Positions 33,856 through 43,184 are shown, counted from the stretch's first letter. The stretch: DNA of 64,000 nucleotides from SIG598 sp045538015 (GCA_045538015.1 JAZSQO010000067.1:62001-126000); one strand, 5' to 3'. Notes: a model not told the origin generated them from the sequence alone. Numbers and translations: made by a program.

Positions 33856-34098
33856 TCAGAGGATGCCTTCCTTCTTGAAGAGAGCCTTGACGGTATCGGT
33901 GGGCTGAGCGCCGTTGGAGATCCAGGCCTTGGCCTTGTCGGTGTCGATGGCGACGGCAGAGGGGTTCTTCATGGGATCATAGGTGCCGATCTCTTCGATG
34001 AAGCGGCCATCGCGGGGATAGCGGGAATCGGCGACAACGATGCGATAGAAGGGAGCTTTCTTGGCGCCCATGCGGCGCAGTCTGATTTTAACAGCCAT
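33856..34098 (-). CDS. rpsP: 30S ribosomal protein S16
   Basis: 80 residues with the S16 signature MAVKIRLRRMGAKKAPFYRIVVADSR-type N-terminus and DGRFIEEIGTYDP. GGAGGTTACACTAAA precedes the ATG. Sits between ffh and khpA. Confidence 0.97.
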   Translation of the reverse strand: MAVKIRLRRMGAKKAPFYRIVVADSRYPRDGRFIEEIGTYDPMKNPSAVAIDTDKAKAWISNGAQPTDTVKALFKKEGIL

Positions 34099-34179
34099 TT
34101 TAGTGTAACCTCCAAAAATGATTATACAGTTTGATTATATGTCTAAAAACGCCGTGAACACGGAGCTTTTATTCCGGAA

Positions 34180-35595
34180 TTATTCGCCGCCGAAGGGGAA
34201 GCCTCCGCCGAAATCAGCGGGGAACTGGCCGCCGTTTTCCGACATCTGCTTCTGCATCCGGCGCATCTGAGCGGGATTGATGCGCATTCTGCGTCCCTTT
34301 TTGCCGCCCTTGCCGCCCAGCTGCTTGAACAGCGTCTGCATGGTCTCGAGCTGCTTTATGAGACGGTTGACATCCTCGACCTTCTGGCCACAGCCGGCAG
34401 CGATTCTGCGTTTGCGGCTGGCGTTGATGAGCTTGTGGTTCTCTCGTTCGGCCGGGGTCATGGACTTGATGATTGCCATAGTGCGGTCAAACTGGCGCTC
34501 GTCGATATCGGCGTCGGCCAGCTGACGCTCCATGCCGGGGAGCATTCCCAGCAGCTGCTTGATGGAGCCCATCTTCTGCATCTGCTCAAACTGCTCAAGA
34601 AGATCGTTGAAGTCAAAAGTGTTCTGGCGGATCTTCTGCTCCAGCTCCATGGCCTTTTTCTCGTCGATCTGCTGTTCGGCGCGCTCGATGAAGCTGAGCA
34701 CGTCGCCCATGCCGAGGATACGGGAGGCCATTCGGGAGGGATGGAAGGGCTCAAGGTCTTCGATCTTTTCGCCGGTACCCACAAACTTGATGGGCTTGCC
34801 GGTGACATGACGGACAGAGAGCGCCGCGCCGCCTCGGGTTTCGCCGTCCAGCTTGGTGTGCAGTACGCCGTCGGTGCCCAGAGCGTTATTGAAGCTTTCG
34901 GCAACATTGACCGCGTCCTGACCGGTCATTGCGTCGATAACAAGCATGATTTCGTGAGGAGAGACCGCGGCCTTCACATTCTTCAGCTCGTCCATCAGAG
35001 CCTCGTCAATGTGCAGACGGCCGGCGGTATCGAGGATCACGTAGTCGTTGCCGTGCTGCTTTGCGTGCATGACAGCGGCCTTGGAAATGTTGACGGGGTT
35101 GACCGTACCCATTTCAAAAACGTGAACTCCGGCCTTTTCACCAACCACCTTCAGCTGCTCGATAGCCGCCGGACGGTAGATGTCACAGGCGACAAGCAGG
35201 GGACGGTGGCCTTCGCTCTTGAGCTTTCTGGCCAGCTTGCCGGCGTGGGTGGTCTTACCGGAACCCTGCAGACCGCAGAGCATGATAACACAGGGAGGAT
35301 GGCTCGGAGTGGCAAGGCAGGCCTGAGTGCCGCCCATGAGCTCGGTGAGCTCCTCGTTGACGATCTTGATGACCTGCTGGGCGGGAGTGAGGCTCTCGAG
35401 AACCTCGCTGCCAACAGCCTTTTCGGTCACTCTGGAGGTAAACTCCTTGGCGACCTTGAAGTTTACGTCAGCCTCGAGAAGCGCCATGCGCACTTCGCGC
35501 ATCGCTTCCTTGACATCAGCTTCGGTCAGCTTACCCTTTGAGCGCAGCTTCTTGAATGCCGCCGCGAGTTTATCGGAAAGTCCTTCAAATGCCAA
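34180..35595 (-). CDS. ffh: Signal recognition particle protein Ffh
   Basis: 471 residues, SRP54 GTPase. An N-terminal four-helix bundle, G1 GLQGSGKTTHAGKLA, G3 DTAGRLH, the GTGEKIEDLEPFHP region and a C-terminal Met-rich M domain (MQKMGSIKQLLGMLPGM, RMRRINPAQMRRMQKQM-like) that binds 4.5S RNA and signal sequences. The C-terminus is Gly-rich. It directs membrane proteins to the Sec translocon. Confidence 0.96.
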   Translation of the reverse strand: MAFEGLSDKLAAAFKKLRSKGKLTEADVKEAMREVRMALLEADVNFKVAKEFTSRVTEKAVGSEVLESLTPAQQVIKIVNEELTELMGGTQACLATPSHPPCVIMLCGLQGSGKTTHAGKLARKLKSEGHRPLLVACDIYRPAAIEQLKVVGEKAGVHVFEMGTVNPVNISKAAVMHAKQHGNDYVILDTAGRLHIDEALMDELKNVKAAVSPHEIMLVIDAMTGQDAVNVAESFNNALGTDGVLHTKLDGETRGGAALSVRHVTGKPIKFVGTGEKIEDLEPFHPSRMASRILGMGDVLSFIERAEQQIDEKKAMELEQKIRQNTFDFNDLLEQFEQMQKMGSIKQLLGMLPGMERQLADADIDERQFDRTMAIIKSMTPAERENHKLINASRKRRIAAGCGQKVEDVNRLIKQLETMQTLFKQLGGKGGKKGRRMRINPAQMRRMQKQMSENGGQFPADFGGGFPFGGE

Positions 35596-35695
35596 GCTGA
35601 ACGCCGCCTTTCTGAGAAATTGCCCACTTAGAGCGAGCTATATAATAACACAAGGAAATAAATATGTCAAGCTAAAAAACTTTACACATTAAAAA

Positions 35696-36112
35696 TTATT
35701 CGTACAGACTGTTTGCGGCCGAGATTATCTCGGTTACCGCGTCGTTGATCTCACGGTAGCAGCCGTGCTGTATGTTGCAGTCGCTGACCTCTTTTGCCTT
35801 GCCAATGATGCGGTCGACCGCCGCGTTGACCCGGGCGGCACGTTCGGAAAGATGGAGCTTGGATTCCCAGTCCAGCAGCTTGGCCTCGGCGCGCTTGATG
35901 GTGTCGCGCACGCCCTGACGTGAGATAGTTTCCCGCTCGTCCAGACCAACGCCGCGCTCCTTGCGGGAACGCCTTTCGGCAGCCTCGTTGTCGGCTATCT
36001 CCTTGAGGGAGAGGTCGTCGTTATAATAGTATTCAAGGGCGCTGCGTTCCTTTTCGGTAAGAAGCTCCCCGTAAAGGTCAAGAAGTATAGTGATTCTGGG
36101 ATCGACAGCCAT
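35696..36112 (-). CDS. ylxM: YlxM/p13-like DNA-binding protein
   Basis: 138 residues from ATG 36112, which has AAGGAG eight bases upstream. A helix-turn-helix resembling sigma region 4: LTEKERSALEYYYNDDLSLKEIADNEA and ISRQGVRDTIKRAEAKLL. This family always lies beside ffh and is thought to modulate the SRP pathway. The insertion ERRSRKERGVGLDER between helices is longer than in most homologues. The ffh start is 100 bases downstream. Confidence 0.85.
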   Translation of the reverse strand: MAVDPRITILLDLYGELLTEKERSALEYYYNDDLSLKEIADNEAAERRSRKERGVGLDERETISRQGVRDTIKRAEAKLLDWESKLHLSERAARVNAAVDRIIGKAKEVSDCNIQHGCYREINDAVTEIISAANSLYE

Positions 36113-36265
36113 CAGGAACACTCCTTATTTAAAATGTAAAGCAGCATATCTTTACTCTGGAGATTATACAATATGTTGTGGTGGATGTCAATGTTTACAT
36201 GGTATTATTTGTCATTTCATATCATTACATAAATTTAGCCCACGAAATTCGATAACCTTTTGTAT

Positions 36266-36302
36266 TATAACAGTGTAAAGGTGATTGCTTTACACTGTTA
36301 TA
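36266..36302. repeat. Perfect 14-bp inverted repeat
   Basis: TATAACAGTGTAAA / TTTACACTGTTATA (36266-36279, 36289-36302) with a 9-base loop. It lies between the terminator of the XRE gene and the ylxM promoter region; it may be an operator or a second terminator. Confidence 0.6.
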
Positions 36303-36313
36303 GAGTGCAAAAA

Positions 36314-36356
36314 AGCTGTCATCGAATGGTCTGAGCAACCCTTTTCGATGACAGCT
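36314..36356 (-). terminator. Terminator of the XRE regulator gene
   Basis: Perfect 13-bp stem AGCTGTCATCGAA / TTCGATGACAGCT (36314-36326, 36344-36356) followed by TTTTTT on the minus strand. Confidence 0.8.
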
Positions 36357-36372
36357 CCATGGATAGTCCTTT

Positions 36373-37128
36373 TTATTCATATTTCTTTCCGACGATATAT
36401 ACGGGAACAGACAGCCCTCCCAGAACAAGGAGCAGAAGCACATAAAGCTCAATGCGCGACCAGAGCTGCGCGCTGGCAAGATTCATTACAATATTTATGA
36501 CAGGATATAAAGCGAGAACCAGGCACGACCATATTCGTATGACCCGCACGACATGGGGCCAGTTGGTGTTGTTAAAAGCAACGCCGGGTACATTCATGCG
36601 AAAAATTCCGTCATAATATAATCCACATCGGTTCTCATCGTAATAGGTCGATAACCTTGTCTTTACAAAGAGACAGAAATAAGCGCCGAAAATCATACTC
36701 AGAATAACAACCGTGATCAGACTATCACAGCGAAGCTGAAGCTGATAGCTTAGCAGCGTACTGAAAATACCTATGATCGCCGCGCAAGCGTATATTACCG
36801 GCCACTTGTTCTTCGTCTGATAAGCTCGTGTGACTTCTTTTTCAGAATAAGCCAAGGCAGTTTTCACAACATCCTCAACCTGTTCGGTGTTCATTGAAGC
36901 ATCTTCTCTCACGCGCTCGCCAACAAGAAGCTCTGTAGCGCTCACACCAAGCAGCTCTGCCAAAGGTAGAAGCAATGTGGTGTCCGGGATGCTGGCTCCG
37001 GTTTCCCATTTACTGACCGCCTTGTCTGAAACAAATAGCTTTTCGGCCAGTTCCTTCTGAGTATAACCCTTTTCCTTGCGAAGCTCCGAGACAAAAGCTC
37101 CAAATTTCTTTTTATCGATCTCAAACAT
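36373..37128 (-). CDS. XRE-type regulator with transmembrane C-terminus
   Basis: 251 residues from ATG 37128 (GAGGAG upstream). The helix-turn-helix is FVSELRKEKGYTQKELAEKLFVSDKAVSKWETG. A linker and four hydrophobic helices follow (VIYACAAIIGIFSTLLSYQL, LITVVILSMIFGAYFCLFV, SCLVLALYPVINIVMNL, LYVLLLLVLGGLSVPVYIV). Such one-component membrane regulators probably sense envelope signals; the target is unknown. It has its own promoter and terminator. Confidence 0.8.
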   Translation of the reverse strand: MFEIDKKKFGAFVSELRKEKGYTQKELAEKLFVSDKAVSKWETGASIPDTTLLLPLAELLGVSATELLVGERVREDASMNTEQVEDVVKTALAYSEKEVTRAYQTKNKWPVIYACAAIIGIFSTLLSYQLQLRCDSLITVVILSMIFGAYFCLFVKTRLSTYYDENRCGLYYDGIFRMNVPGVAFNNTNWPHVVRVIRIWSCLVLALYPVINIVMNLASAQLWSRIELYVLLLLVLGGLSVPVYIVGKKYE

Positions 37129-37154
37129 TCGTTTCTCCTCGCTTTCCATTTTAT

Positions 37155-37183
37155 ATTATAAGGAATCATACTCCAAATAGCAA
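37155..37183 (-). promoter_or_regulatory. Promoter of the XRE regulator gene
   Basis: Minus-strand TTGCTA (37178-37183), 17 bases, perfect TATAAT (37155-37160). Confidence 0.7.
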
Positions 37184-37263
37184 CCGAGCCGTGGTAGAAT
37201 GGCAGCATATAAGGCAAGATCAGAACTCTCACGCGAGTAGAGTTTTTCAAAAAAGAGCATAAA

Positions 37264-37298
37264 AAAGCCACAGCTGCCGGCAAAGCAGTTGTGGCTTT
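37264..37298 (-). terminator. Terminator of metK
   Basis: Fourteen-base stem AAAGCCACAGCTGC / GCAGTTGTGGCTTT with one G-T pair, followed by TTTT on the minus strand. Confidence 0.8.
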
Positions 37299-37309
37299 GT
37301 ATATTGTCT

Positions 37310-38497
37310 TTATTTCTGACCAACAGCGGCAAGCAGCTGTTCAACGCGGTCGGTACGCTCCCATGTCGCGTTCAGATCCTCGCGGCCCATGTGGCCGTAG
37401 GCGGCTGTGGCGCGGTAGATGGGACGGCGCAGCTCAAGATCGCGGATGATGGCGTCGGGACGCAGGTCAAAGACCTTGCTCACGGCCTCGGAGAGAGTCT
37501 CGTCGCTGACGGTGCCGGTGCCGAAGGTTTCCACCAGAACGGAAACGGGATTGGCAACGCCGATGGCGTAGGCGATCTGTATCTCGCAGCGGCTGGCCAG
37601 CTTGGCGGCGACAATGTTCTTGGCAACATATCGCGCGGCGTAGGCGGCAGAACGGTCGACCTTTGTGGGATCCTTGCCCGAGAAGGCACCGCCGCCGTGA
37701 CGTGCGTATCCGCCGTAGGTGTCAACGATGATCTTGCGTCCGGTGAGACCGGTGTCACCCTGAGGTCCGCCGATAACAAAGCGGCCGGTGGGATTGACAA
37801 AGATCTTCATGGAATCGTCAACCAGCTCGGCGGGAAGGGTGGGCATGATAACATTCTCGATTATATCCTTGCGGATCTGCTCGAGGGTGACCTCCTCAGC
37901 GTGCTGGGAGGACACGACCACTGTGTCGATGCGCACAGGATGGTCGTCGTCGTATTCAACAGTGACCTGAGTCTTTCCGTCGGGACGCAGATAGGGGAGA
38001 AGGCCGCTCTTGCGAACCTCGGTGAGGCGCATGGCCATCTTATGTGCAAGGGAGATGGGCAGAGGCATCAGCTCGGGAGTCTCGTCGCAGGCATAGCCGA
38101 ACATCATTCCCTGGTCGCCGGCGCCGGTGGAATCGCCGCCAACGCTCAGACCGTTCTGCACCTCGTTGGAGGTGTTGACGCCAAGAGCTATGTCGGCCGA
38201 CTGCTCGTCGATGGCGGTCATAACGGCGCAGGTCTTGCCGTCAAAGCAGCTGTCCGAGCCGGTATAGCCGATGTCGCAGACCACCTGACGAACCAGTTTG
38301 GGAATGTCAACATAGTGAGAGGTAGTAATCTCACCCATGACCACGACCATGCCGGTGGTGGTGAAGGTCTCGCAGGCGACATGGGCGCCGGGATCGTTGG
38401 CGATTATTTCGTCGAGGATAGCGTCGGAAATCTGGTCGCAGACCTTATCCGGATGTCCCTCGGTTACAGATTCGGATGTAAATAATCTTTTGCTCAT
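37310..38497 (-). CDS. metK: S-adenosylmethionine synthetase
   Basis: 395 residues from ATG 38497 (AAAAGGAAA upstream). It makes SAM from methionine and ATP. Signatures: FTSESVTEGHPDKVCDQISDA, GAGDQGMMFGYA and GGGAFSGKDPTKVDRSAAY, all intact. Monocistronic with its own promoter; no SAM riboswitch fits in the short leader. Confidence 0.97.
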   Translation of the reverse strand: MSKRLFTSESVTEGHPDKVCDQISDAILDEIIANDPGAHVACETFTTTGMVVVMGEITTSHYVDIPKLVRQVVCDIGYTGSDSCFDGKTCAVMTAIDEQSADIALGVNTSNEVQNGLSVGGDSTGAGDQGMMFGYACDETPELMPLPISLAHKMAMRLTEVRKSGLLPYLRPDGKTQVTVEYDDDHPVRIDTVVVSSQHAEEVTLEQIRKDIIENVIMPTLPAELVDDSMKIFVNPTGRFVIGGPQGDTGLTGRKIIVDTYGGYARHGGGAFSGKDPTKVDRSAAYAARYVAKNIVAAKLASRCEIQIAYAIGVANPVSVLVETFGTGTVSDETLSEAVSKVFDLRPDAIIRDLELRRPIYRATAAYGHMGREDLNATWERTDRVEQLLAAVGQK

Positions 38498-38547
38498 TTT
38501 TATTTCCTTTTCAGTAAAAATCATTTTGGTTGATACACACGCCCACT

Positions 38548-38576
38548 ATAATAACACCTCGCGGGCAAATATGCAA
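38548..38576 (-). promoter_or_regulatory. Promoter of metK, flanked by an inverted repeat
   Basis: Minus-strand TTGCAT (38571-38576), 17 bases, TATTAT (38548-38553). It is flanked by the 9-bp inverted repeat TGATACACA (38531-38539) / TGTGTATCA (38586-38594). Confidence 0.65.
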
Positions 38577-38596
38577 CCATAAAGTTGTGTATCAGA

Positions 38597-41500
38597 TCAG
38601 GCCAGCATATACGCGCGGTCAAAGGAGCGCTCGTCCAGCGGCGGACTGAAGAGATAGCCCTGGGCAAGGTCGCAGTCGATGGAGCGCAGGAAGGTGGCCT
38701 GCTCGGCGGTCTCAACACCCTCGGAAACAACATGGATCCCAAGAGAACGAGCCATCTTGACCACATTCTCGATAATGCAGCGTTCACGCTCGGTGGCGCT
38801 ATCACCGGCAAAGAAGTTCTTGTCGATCTTAAGAATATCCACCGGCAGATTCTTCAGCAGGTTGAGGGAGGAGTATCCCGAGCCGAAGTCATCCATGGAC
38901 ACGATAAGTCCGATGCCGTGGAGCTCGCCTATGATATCGCTCAGATAGCCTTCGTTTTCGGTCAGAGCGCTTTCGGTGATCTCGATCTCGATGAGCTTGG
39001 GCGGGATGTTGTACTTGCGCAGGCATTCGTTGAGTCGGGTGACGAGGTTGTCGGAATTTATGTGGGTGCGGGAGAAGTTGACAGAAATTGGCAGAACACG
39101 CATTCCGATGTCGATGTCGTGTCTCAGCTTGCGGCATACCCGCTCAAGCACATAAAAGTCCAGCTCAATGATGAATCCGTTGTCCTCAAAGATGGGAATA
39201 AACTCGTCGGGGCGCATGAGCTTGGAAGAGCCCGGACGCTTCCAGCGCACAAGAGCCTCGGCTCCTGCCAGCTTGTTGCTGCTAAGGGAGAACTTGGGCT
39301 GATAGAATACAACAAATTCTTCCTTCTCAAGAGCGTCGCTCATGACCTCCTCGATGTCCTTCTGGCGGCTGAGGCGGCTCTTCATGCTCTCGTTGAAGCG
39401 CGCGATGGTGCTGATGTGGATGTTCTTGACCGACTTGCGGGCGAGGTTGGCCCGGTCGATCATAGCCGAAACGCTGGTGTCCTCGGGACGCACCTCATAC
39501 ACGCCCGAGCGCACCGGGAGGTGATAGCTGCTTGTGTCGGTTTTTTTGATGGCATTCACCCGGTCGTGAATAGTCTGGATACGCTTTTCCAGCTCGGAGC
39601 TGCAGCGATACCGGAAGAGAGCTATGAACTTGTCGGCGTTCACGCGGCAGAACAGCTCTCCCGGGCGGATCTCCTCCCGGTAAATATCAGCCACAGCGCG
39701 GAGGATTCCGTCGCCGGCTCGATAGCCATATTTTTCGTTGATGAACTTGAAGCGGTCTATGTCGGAGTAGACGATGGCGCATTCCGAATCGGCAGAGCCG
39801 GAGCGGAGCCGTTCAAATTCCTGCTGGAAGGCGTTGAAATTCATAACTCCGGTCAGCTTGTCGAGATAGGTGATGCGGTCGACATCCTCCTTGGTGCGCA
39901 GACGAACCAGATACCCGATGATGATTTTTGTTATCATGATGATCTGGCGAACTTCCTCGTCGTCAAAGCCGCTGCCGTCGTGGCATATCACATAGGAGAA
40001 GCAGCCGAGAAGCTTGCTGCCGTCCAGTATCGGGCACTGCAGCATGGCGTGGACGTTGTACAGGGTGTTCAGCTCCGCGATCTGAGCTTTCTCCGCGGCA
40101 AAGGACATCATGTCATTGCACAGGAAGTATTCGTCCCGGTGAGAGCAGAATATCTGCTCTCTTGCTTCTTCTATGGGGATAATGTGGTGCTCGCCGCTCA
40201 GCTGAGGCATCTGCTCTGATGCCCAGTGGTAGGTAATGGTACCGTGTTCCATATCGCCGCTGAATTCCATGACATAGCAGCGGTCAAGCCGGAACCGTCG
40301 GCCAAGCAGAGAGATAATAAGGTTGATTGAGCTGCTGAGCTCTCTGGAATCAAAGAGAATATCGACTACCTGAGAGAGCAGTGTTTCATCTCTGATGACG
40401 GGGGCGGGAGCCGATATAACAGCGGCTTCAAGATGCTCCTCGTGCTCGCGGGAAAGATCGGTCAGCTGATCCTCTATGCCGCTGTTGTATACATAGTAGT
40501 TGCCCGGGCCGCGGTGCTTGGCTACGATCAGAGCCGAGTCGGCCAGATAGAACAGCTGCTCGAAGGTAGTGCCATGGGTCGGGTAGATCGCCACGCCTAC
40601 GCAGCAGGTGACGATCTCGCTTTTGTCGGTGCTGATAAAGCAGTGCTTCACGCAGCCGCACACGGCACCGGCCAGCTCGAAGAGCTTTTCTTCCGATTCG
40701 TAGTTGTCAACATACACGGCAAACTCATCGCCGCTGATGCGGGAGAAAATGCTGTTTTCGGGGAAGAGGCTTTTAAGCGCTCCGGACAGCTCAATAAGCA
40801 GCGCGTCGCCGAAGAGACGGCCAAGAGTGTTGTTGATGCGCTGAAACCGGTCAACATTCAGCACGAACAACGCGCCGCGCCGGTGGTGGGTCCGATCCTG
40901 CATCAGCGTGTTGACAACGCCCTCGAAGGCAAAACGGTTGCTCAGGTGAGTCAGTGCGTCGTAGTCGGATACGCTGGTGCGTTCAGCCTCCTTGGGTTCG
41001 GAAATGTGCTTTATCTGGCCGATATAGGAAATAACGTCGCCTTTCTCGTCGCGGAGAGGGCGGCCGGTTATGGAGTACCACCGATAGTTGCCGTGGCGGT
41101 TTTTCAGTCTGAGCTGAGTTTCAATACTGTCCGGCATGGAGCGCAGCTGGCTGCACAGCTTGAGGAAGGCCTCGATATGGTCGGGATGAACCTCTCCGGA
41201 GCTTACGATGGTGTTGCGGAAGTTTTTGATGACGTGGAATTTTCCGTCCGAAGAGCTGCGGTTGAGTATGTACATCTGGTCGTTGTCCACGTCATACTCC
41301 CAGATGGCGCTGCTGAGGTTGCTCAGAAGGAGGCGATAACGCTCCTTCTCTATCCTCAGGTCACGGGCGGTATTCATAAAGTCGGTTATGTCCATGGCCA
41401 CGCAGTTGCTTATGACCACGCCGGAGTGGGAAAGCTCCTCCTTGACACCACACAGCCTGCACCACACTACAGACATATCGGGCCGCACAACGCGGAAGTC

Positions 41501-41986
41501 TGTCTGAGGAATGGTAACCTCGTTGCCGAGCACGGCCGCACGCACCACATCCACATCCTCGCCGTGAATAAAGGAAGTAAGACTGACGGAGCGGTTAAAA
41601 AATTCCGACTTGCTCCGGCCGATAAGCTTCCAGAAGCCGTCGCTGGCATTCATTACCGTCAGCGCGGGGTCCTCTTTGACGAAGAATACGGCAGCGCCGC
41701 TGGCCGGCAGCTTTTTGCCGTATTTTCTGATGCTCTGGGCAATGGAAAGCGTACCGCTGCTGTTGCGGACGTGGCGAAGGTACATCGCTCGAAGAGATGG
41801 AGAAACGACCAGAAAGCAGATCGGCAGAGCCACAGCGGCCGTCACAGCAAGATAGATCGGATCACCCGGCTCTTTCTTTATCTCCTCCGGAATGAACAGT
41901 GACAGAAAAGAAAAAATACCGAAGCAAAGCAGCAGGGACAGAATATAAGACACAAAATGTATCAGCGCTTTTCGTGTATTACGCAT
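38597..41986 (-). CDS. Large PAS-GGDEF-GAF-GGDEF-EAL cyclic-di-GMP signalling protein
   Basis: 1129 residues from ATG 41986 (AAAGGAG upstream). Two N-terminal helices, two PAS domains (about 85-320; the second contains RYRLLLSNLSSAIWEYDVD), a first GGDEF with RISGDEFAVYV, a GAF-like region, a second GGDEF whose signature is degraded to RVNADKFIALF, and an EAL domain. The EAL part is complete: EALVRW, EIEITES and DDFGSGYSSLNLL. It likely hydrolyses cyclic-di-GMP, with the second GGDEF acting as a regulatory GTP site; synthesis by the first is possible. Confidence 0.87.
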   Translation of the reverse strand: MRNTRKALIHFVSYILSLLLCFGIFSFLSLFIPEEIKKEPGDPIYLAVTAAVALPICFLVVSPSLRAMYLRHVRNSSGTLSIAQSIRKYGKKLPASGAAVFFVKEDPALTVMNASDGFWKLIGRSKSEFFNRSVSLTSFIHGEDVDVVRAAVLGNEVTIPQTDFRVVRPDMSVVWCRLCGVKEELSHSGVVISNCVAMDITDFMNTARDLRIEKERYRLLLSNLSSAIWEYDVDNDQMYILNRSSSDGKFHVIKNFRNTIVSSGEVHPDHIEAFLKLCSQLRSMPDSIETQLRLKNRHGNYRWYSITGRPLRDEKGDVISYIGQIKHISEPKEAERTSVSDYDALTHLSNRFAFEGVVNTLMQDRTHHRRGALFVLNVDRFQRINNTLGRLFGDALLIELSGALKSLFPENSIFSRISGDEFAVYVDNYESEEKLFELAGAVCGCVKHCFISTDKSEIVTCCVGVAIYPTHGTTFEQLFYLADSALIVAKHRGPGNYYVYNSGIEDQLTDLSREHEEHLEAAVISAPAPVIRDETLLSQVVDILFDSRELSSSINLIISLLGRRFRLDRCYVMEFSGDMEHGTITYHWASEQMPQLSGEHHIIPIEEAREQIFCSHRDEYFLCNDMMSFAAEKAQIAELNTLYNVHAMLQCPILDGSKLLGCFSYVICHDGSGFDDEEVRQIIMITKIIIGYLVRLRTKEDVDRITYLDKLTGVMNFNAFQQEFERLRSGSADSECAIVYSDIDRFKFINEKYGYRAGDGILRAVADIYREEIRPGELFCRVNADKFIALFRYRCSSELEKRIQTIHDRVNAIKKTDTSSYHLPVRSGVYEVRPEDTSVSAMIDRANLARKSVKNIHISTIARFNESMKSRLSRQKDIEEVMSDALEKEEFVVFYQPKFSLSSNKLAGAEALVRWKRPGSSKLMRPDEFIPIFEDNGFIIELDFYVLERVCRKLRHDIDIGMRVLPISVNFSRTHINSDNLVTRLNECLRKYNIPPKLIEIEITESALTENEGYLSDIIGELHGIGLIVSMDDFGSGYSSLNLLKNLPVDILKIDKNFFAGDSATERERCIIENVVKMARSLGIHVVSEGVETAEQATFLRSIDCDLAQGYLFSPPLDERSFDRAYMLA

Positions 41987-42164
41987 CCGGAACACTCCTT
42001 TACGCGTCTTCAATGACATTCAGAATGAAACGCACAAACCGCGGTAAAGAAAACCAAACCACGCAGTTTGACGCTTCAAACCCAATATATACCATATTAG
42101 CATATATGATAGCACATCGTGTCACTAAAATAAAGTATAATAATACACAAACTTATAACAAAAA

Positions 42165-42195
42165 CTCACCCTAAGCAAAAAACGCTTAGGGTGAG
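42165..42195 (-). terminator. Terminator of the ribU gene
   Basis: Perfect 12-bp stem CTCACCCTAAGC / GCTTAGGGTGAG (42165-42176, 42184-42195) followed by TTTTTG on the minus strand. Confidence 0.85.
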
Positions 42196-42207
42196 CAGGC
42201 ATAAATC

Positions 42208-42795
42208 TTATTTTGCAAGACCGAGCTTCGCAAAAAGCGGAGTGAGCGCCTTGAAGAGAACAAAGGCGAGGATGCAGTTTACCGACGATTTGATAAAGTT
42301 GAAGGGAATGATCGCCGGGATCATCAGCGAGGAAATCAGGCTGAGGTTTTCCTGAGTGTGTCCGCCGAAGTAAAGAGGAGTGATGAGGTAATTCATGGGC
42401 ACCATGAGCACCGTCATTGTAAGAGCGCCGAGGCACAGGCCAAGGATCATGCGGCCGGGCTTTGCGGTTCTGCGGCAGATGAGCCCTGTGACAACCACCA
42501 TGGCGCCGGAGGCAACAAAGTGCATTATGCAGCCAAGATAGCTGTCTCCGCCGAGGAGAAAGGCCTGAATGACCGACACCACGAAAAGCACCGCCAGAGA
42601 GGATATCGGCCCGAAGAGAATGGAGCTTATAAGGATGGGCGTGTCAGCGAAGTCAAACTTTAGAAAGGGAGTGGCGGGGAAGAGCGGGAAGTTGAAGAAT
42701 ACCAGCGCCAGTGAAACTGCCGCAAGCATTCCAAGGGTGGTGAGCCGGACGGGAGAGGTTCGGCTGCCGAGTCGGTTTTCTGTTTTGTTTGCCAT
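42208..42795 (-). CDS. ribU: Riboflavin ECF transporter S component RibU
   Basis: 195 residues from ATG 42795 (AAAGGAGG upstream). About six hydrophobic helices, with LTTLGMLAAVSLALVFFNFP at the N-terminus and FLKFDFADTPILISSILFGP, the S-component loop typical of RibU. It captures riboflavin for the shared EcfAA'T module, not in this window. The FMN riboswitch upstream confirms the substrate. Confidence 0.9.
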   Translation of the reverse strand: MANKTENRLGSRTSPVRLTTLGMLAAVSLALVFFNFPLFPATPFLKFDFADTPILISSILFGPISSLAVLFVVSVIQAFLLGGDSYLGCIMHFVASGAMVVVTGLICRRTAKPGRMILGLCLGALTMTVLMVPMNYLITPLYFGGHTQENLSLISSLMIPAIIPFNFIKSSVNCILAFVLFKALTPLFAKLGLAK

Positions 42796-42860
42796 AGGGT
42801 GATCCTCCTTTTGTATGTTTCGGAGATGCACACGGCAACAGGAAGGCAATTATCCCAAAC

Positions 42861-42889
42861 AAAAAAATAAAGCCGCCGAAAGGCAGCTT
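42861..42889 (-). terminator. Riboswitch expression-platform terminator
   Basis: On the minus strand an AAGCTGCC / GGCGGCTT stem (42870-42889) is followed by TTATTTTTTT. It sits between the FMN aptamer and the ribU start, so FMN binding probably causes premature termination. Confidence 0.75.
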
Positions 42890-42930
42890 CTGAGCTTCAC
42901 CCGGTCAAGGACCGTGTTCGCGCTTTGCCT

Positions 42931-43105
42931 TTCTTCTGCCATCCGGACTGTGACCGTCGGCTCCGGAATCACACCGGATCAACGCCCGCCGATGAAACGG
43001 ACGCTCGCGGGCTTCACGCCAACAATCCATCCTCCGTTCATTCAATGAGGAGTGAATATTCTGACGCGTTACCGCCGGTGGGGAATTTCGCCCCGCCCCG
43101 AAGAA
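42931..43105 (-). promoter_or_regulatory. FMN riboswitch (RFN element)
   Basis: The minus strand carries the conserved RFN segments in order: TTCTTCGGGGCGGGG, GAAATTCCCCACCGGCGGTA, AGCCCGCGAGCG, GATCCGGTGTGATTCCGGAG and AGTCCGGATGGCAGAAGAA. It controls ribU by feedback from FMN. The aptamer ends about 135 bases before the start codon. Confidence 0.95.
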
Positions 43106-43184
43106 ATTTAGCCTATTTTATCACCACATATGGTGTTTGTCAATATACAATACAACGAATTGTTCATTTACACGGTGATTATGC

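Noticed and set aside
38498..38596. SAM riboswitch ahead of metK
   Set aside because: The leader is too short and lacks conserved SAM aptamer segments; only a promoter with an inverted repeat is present.
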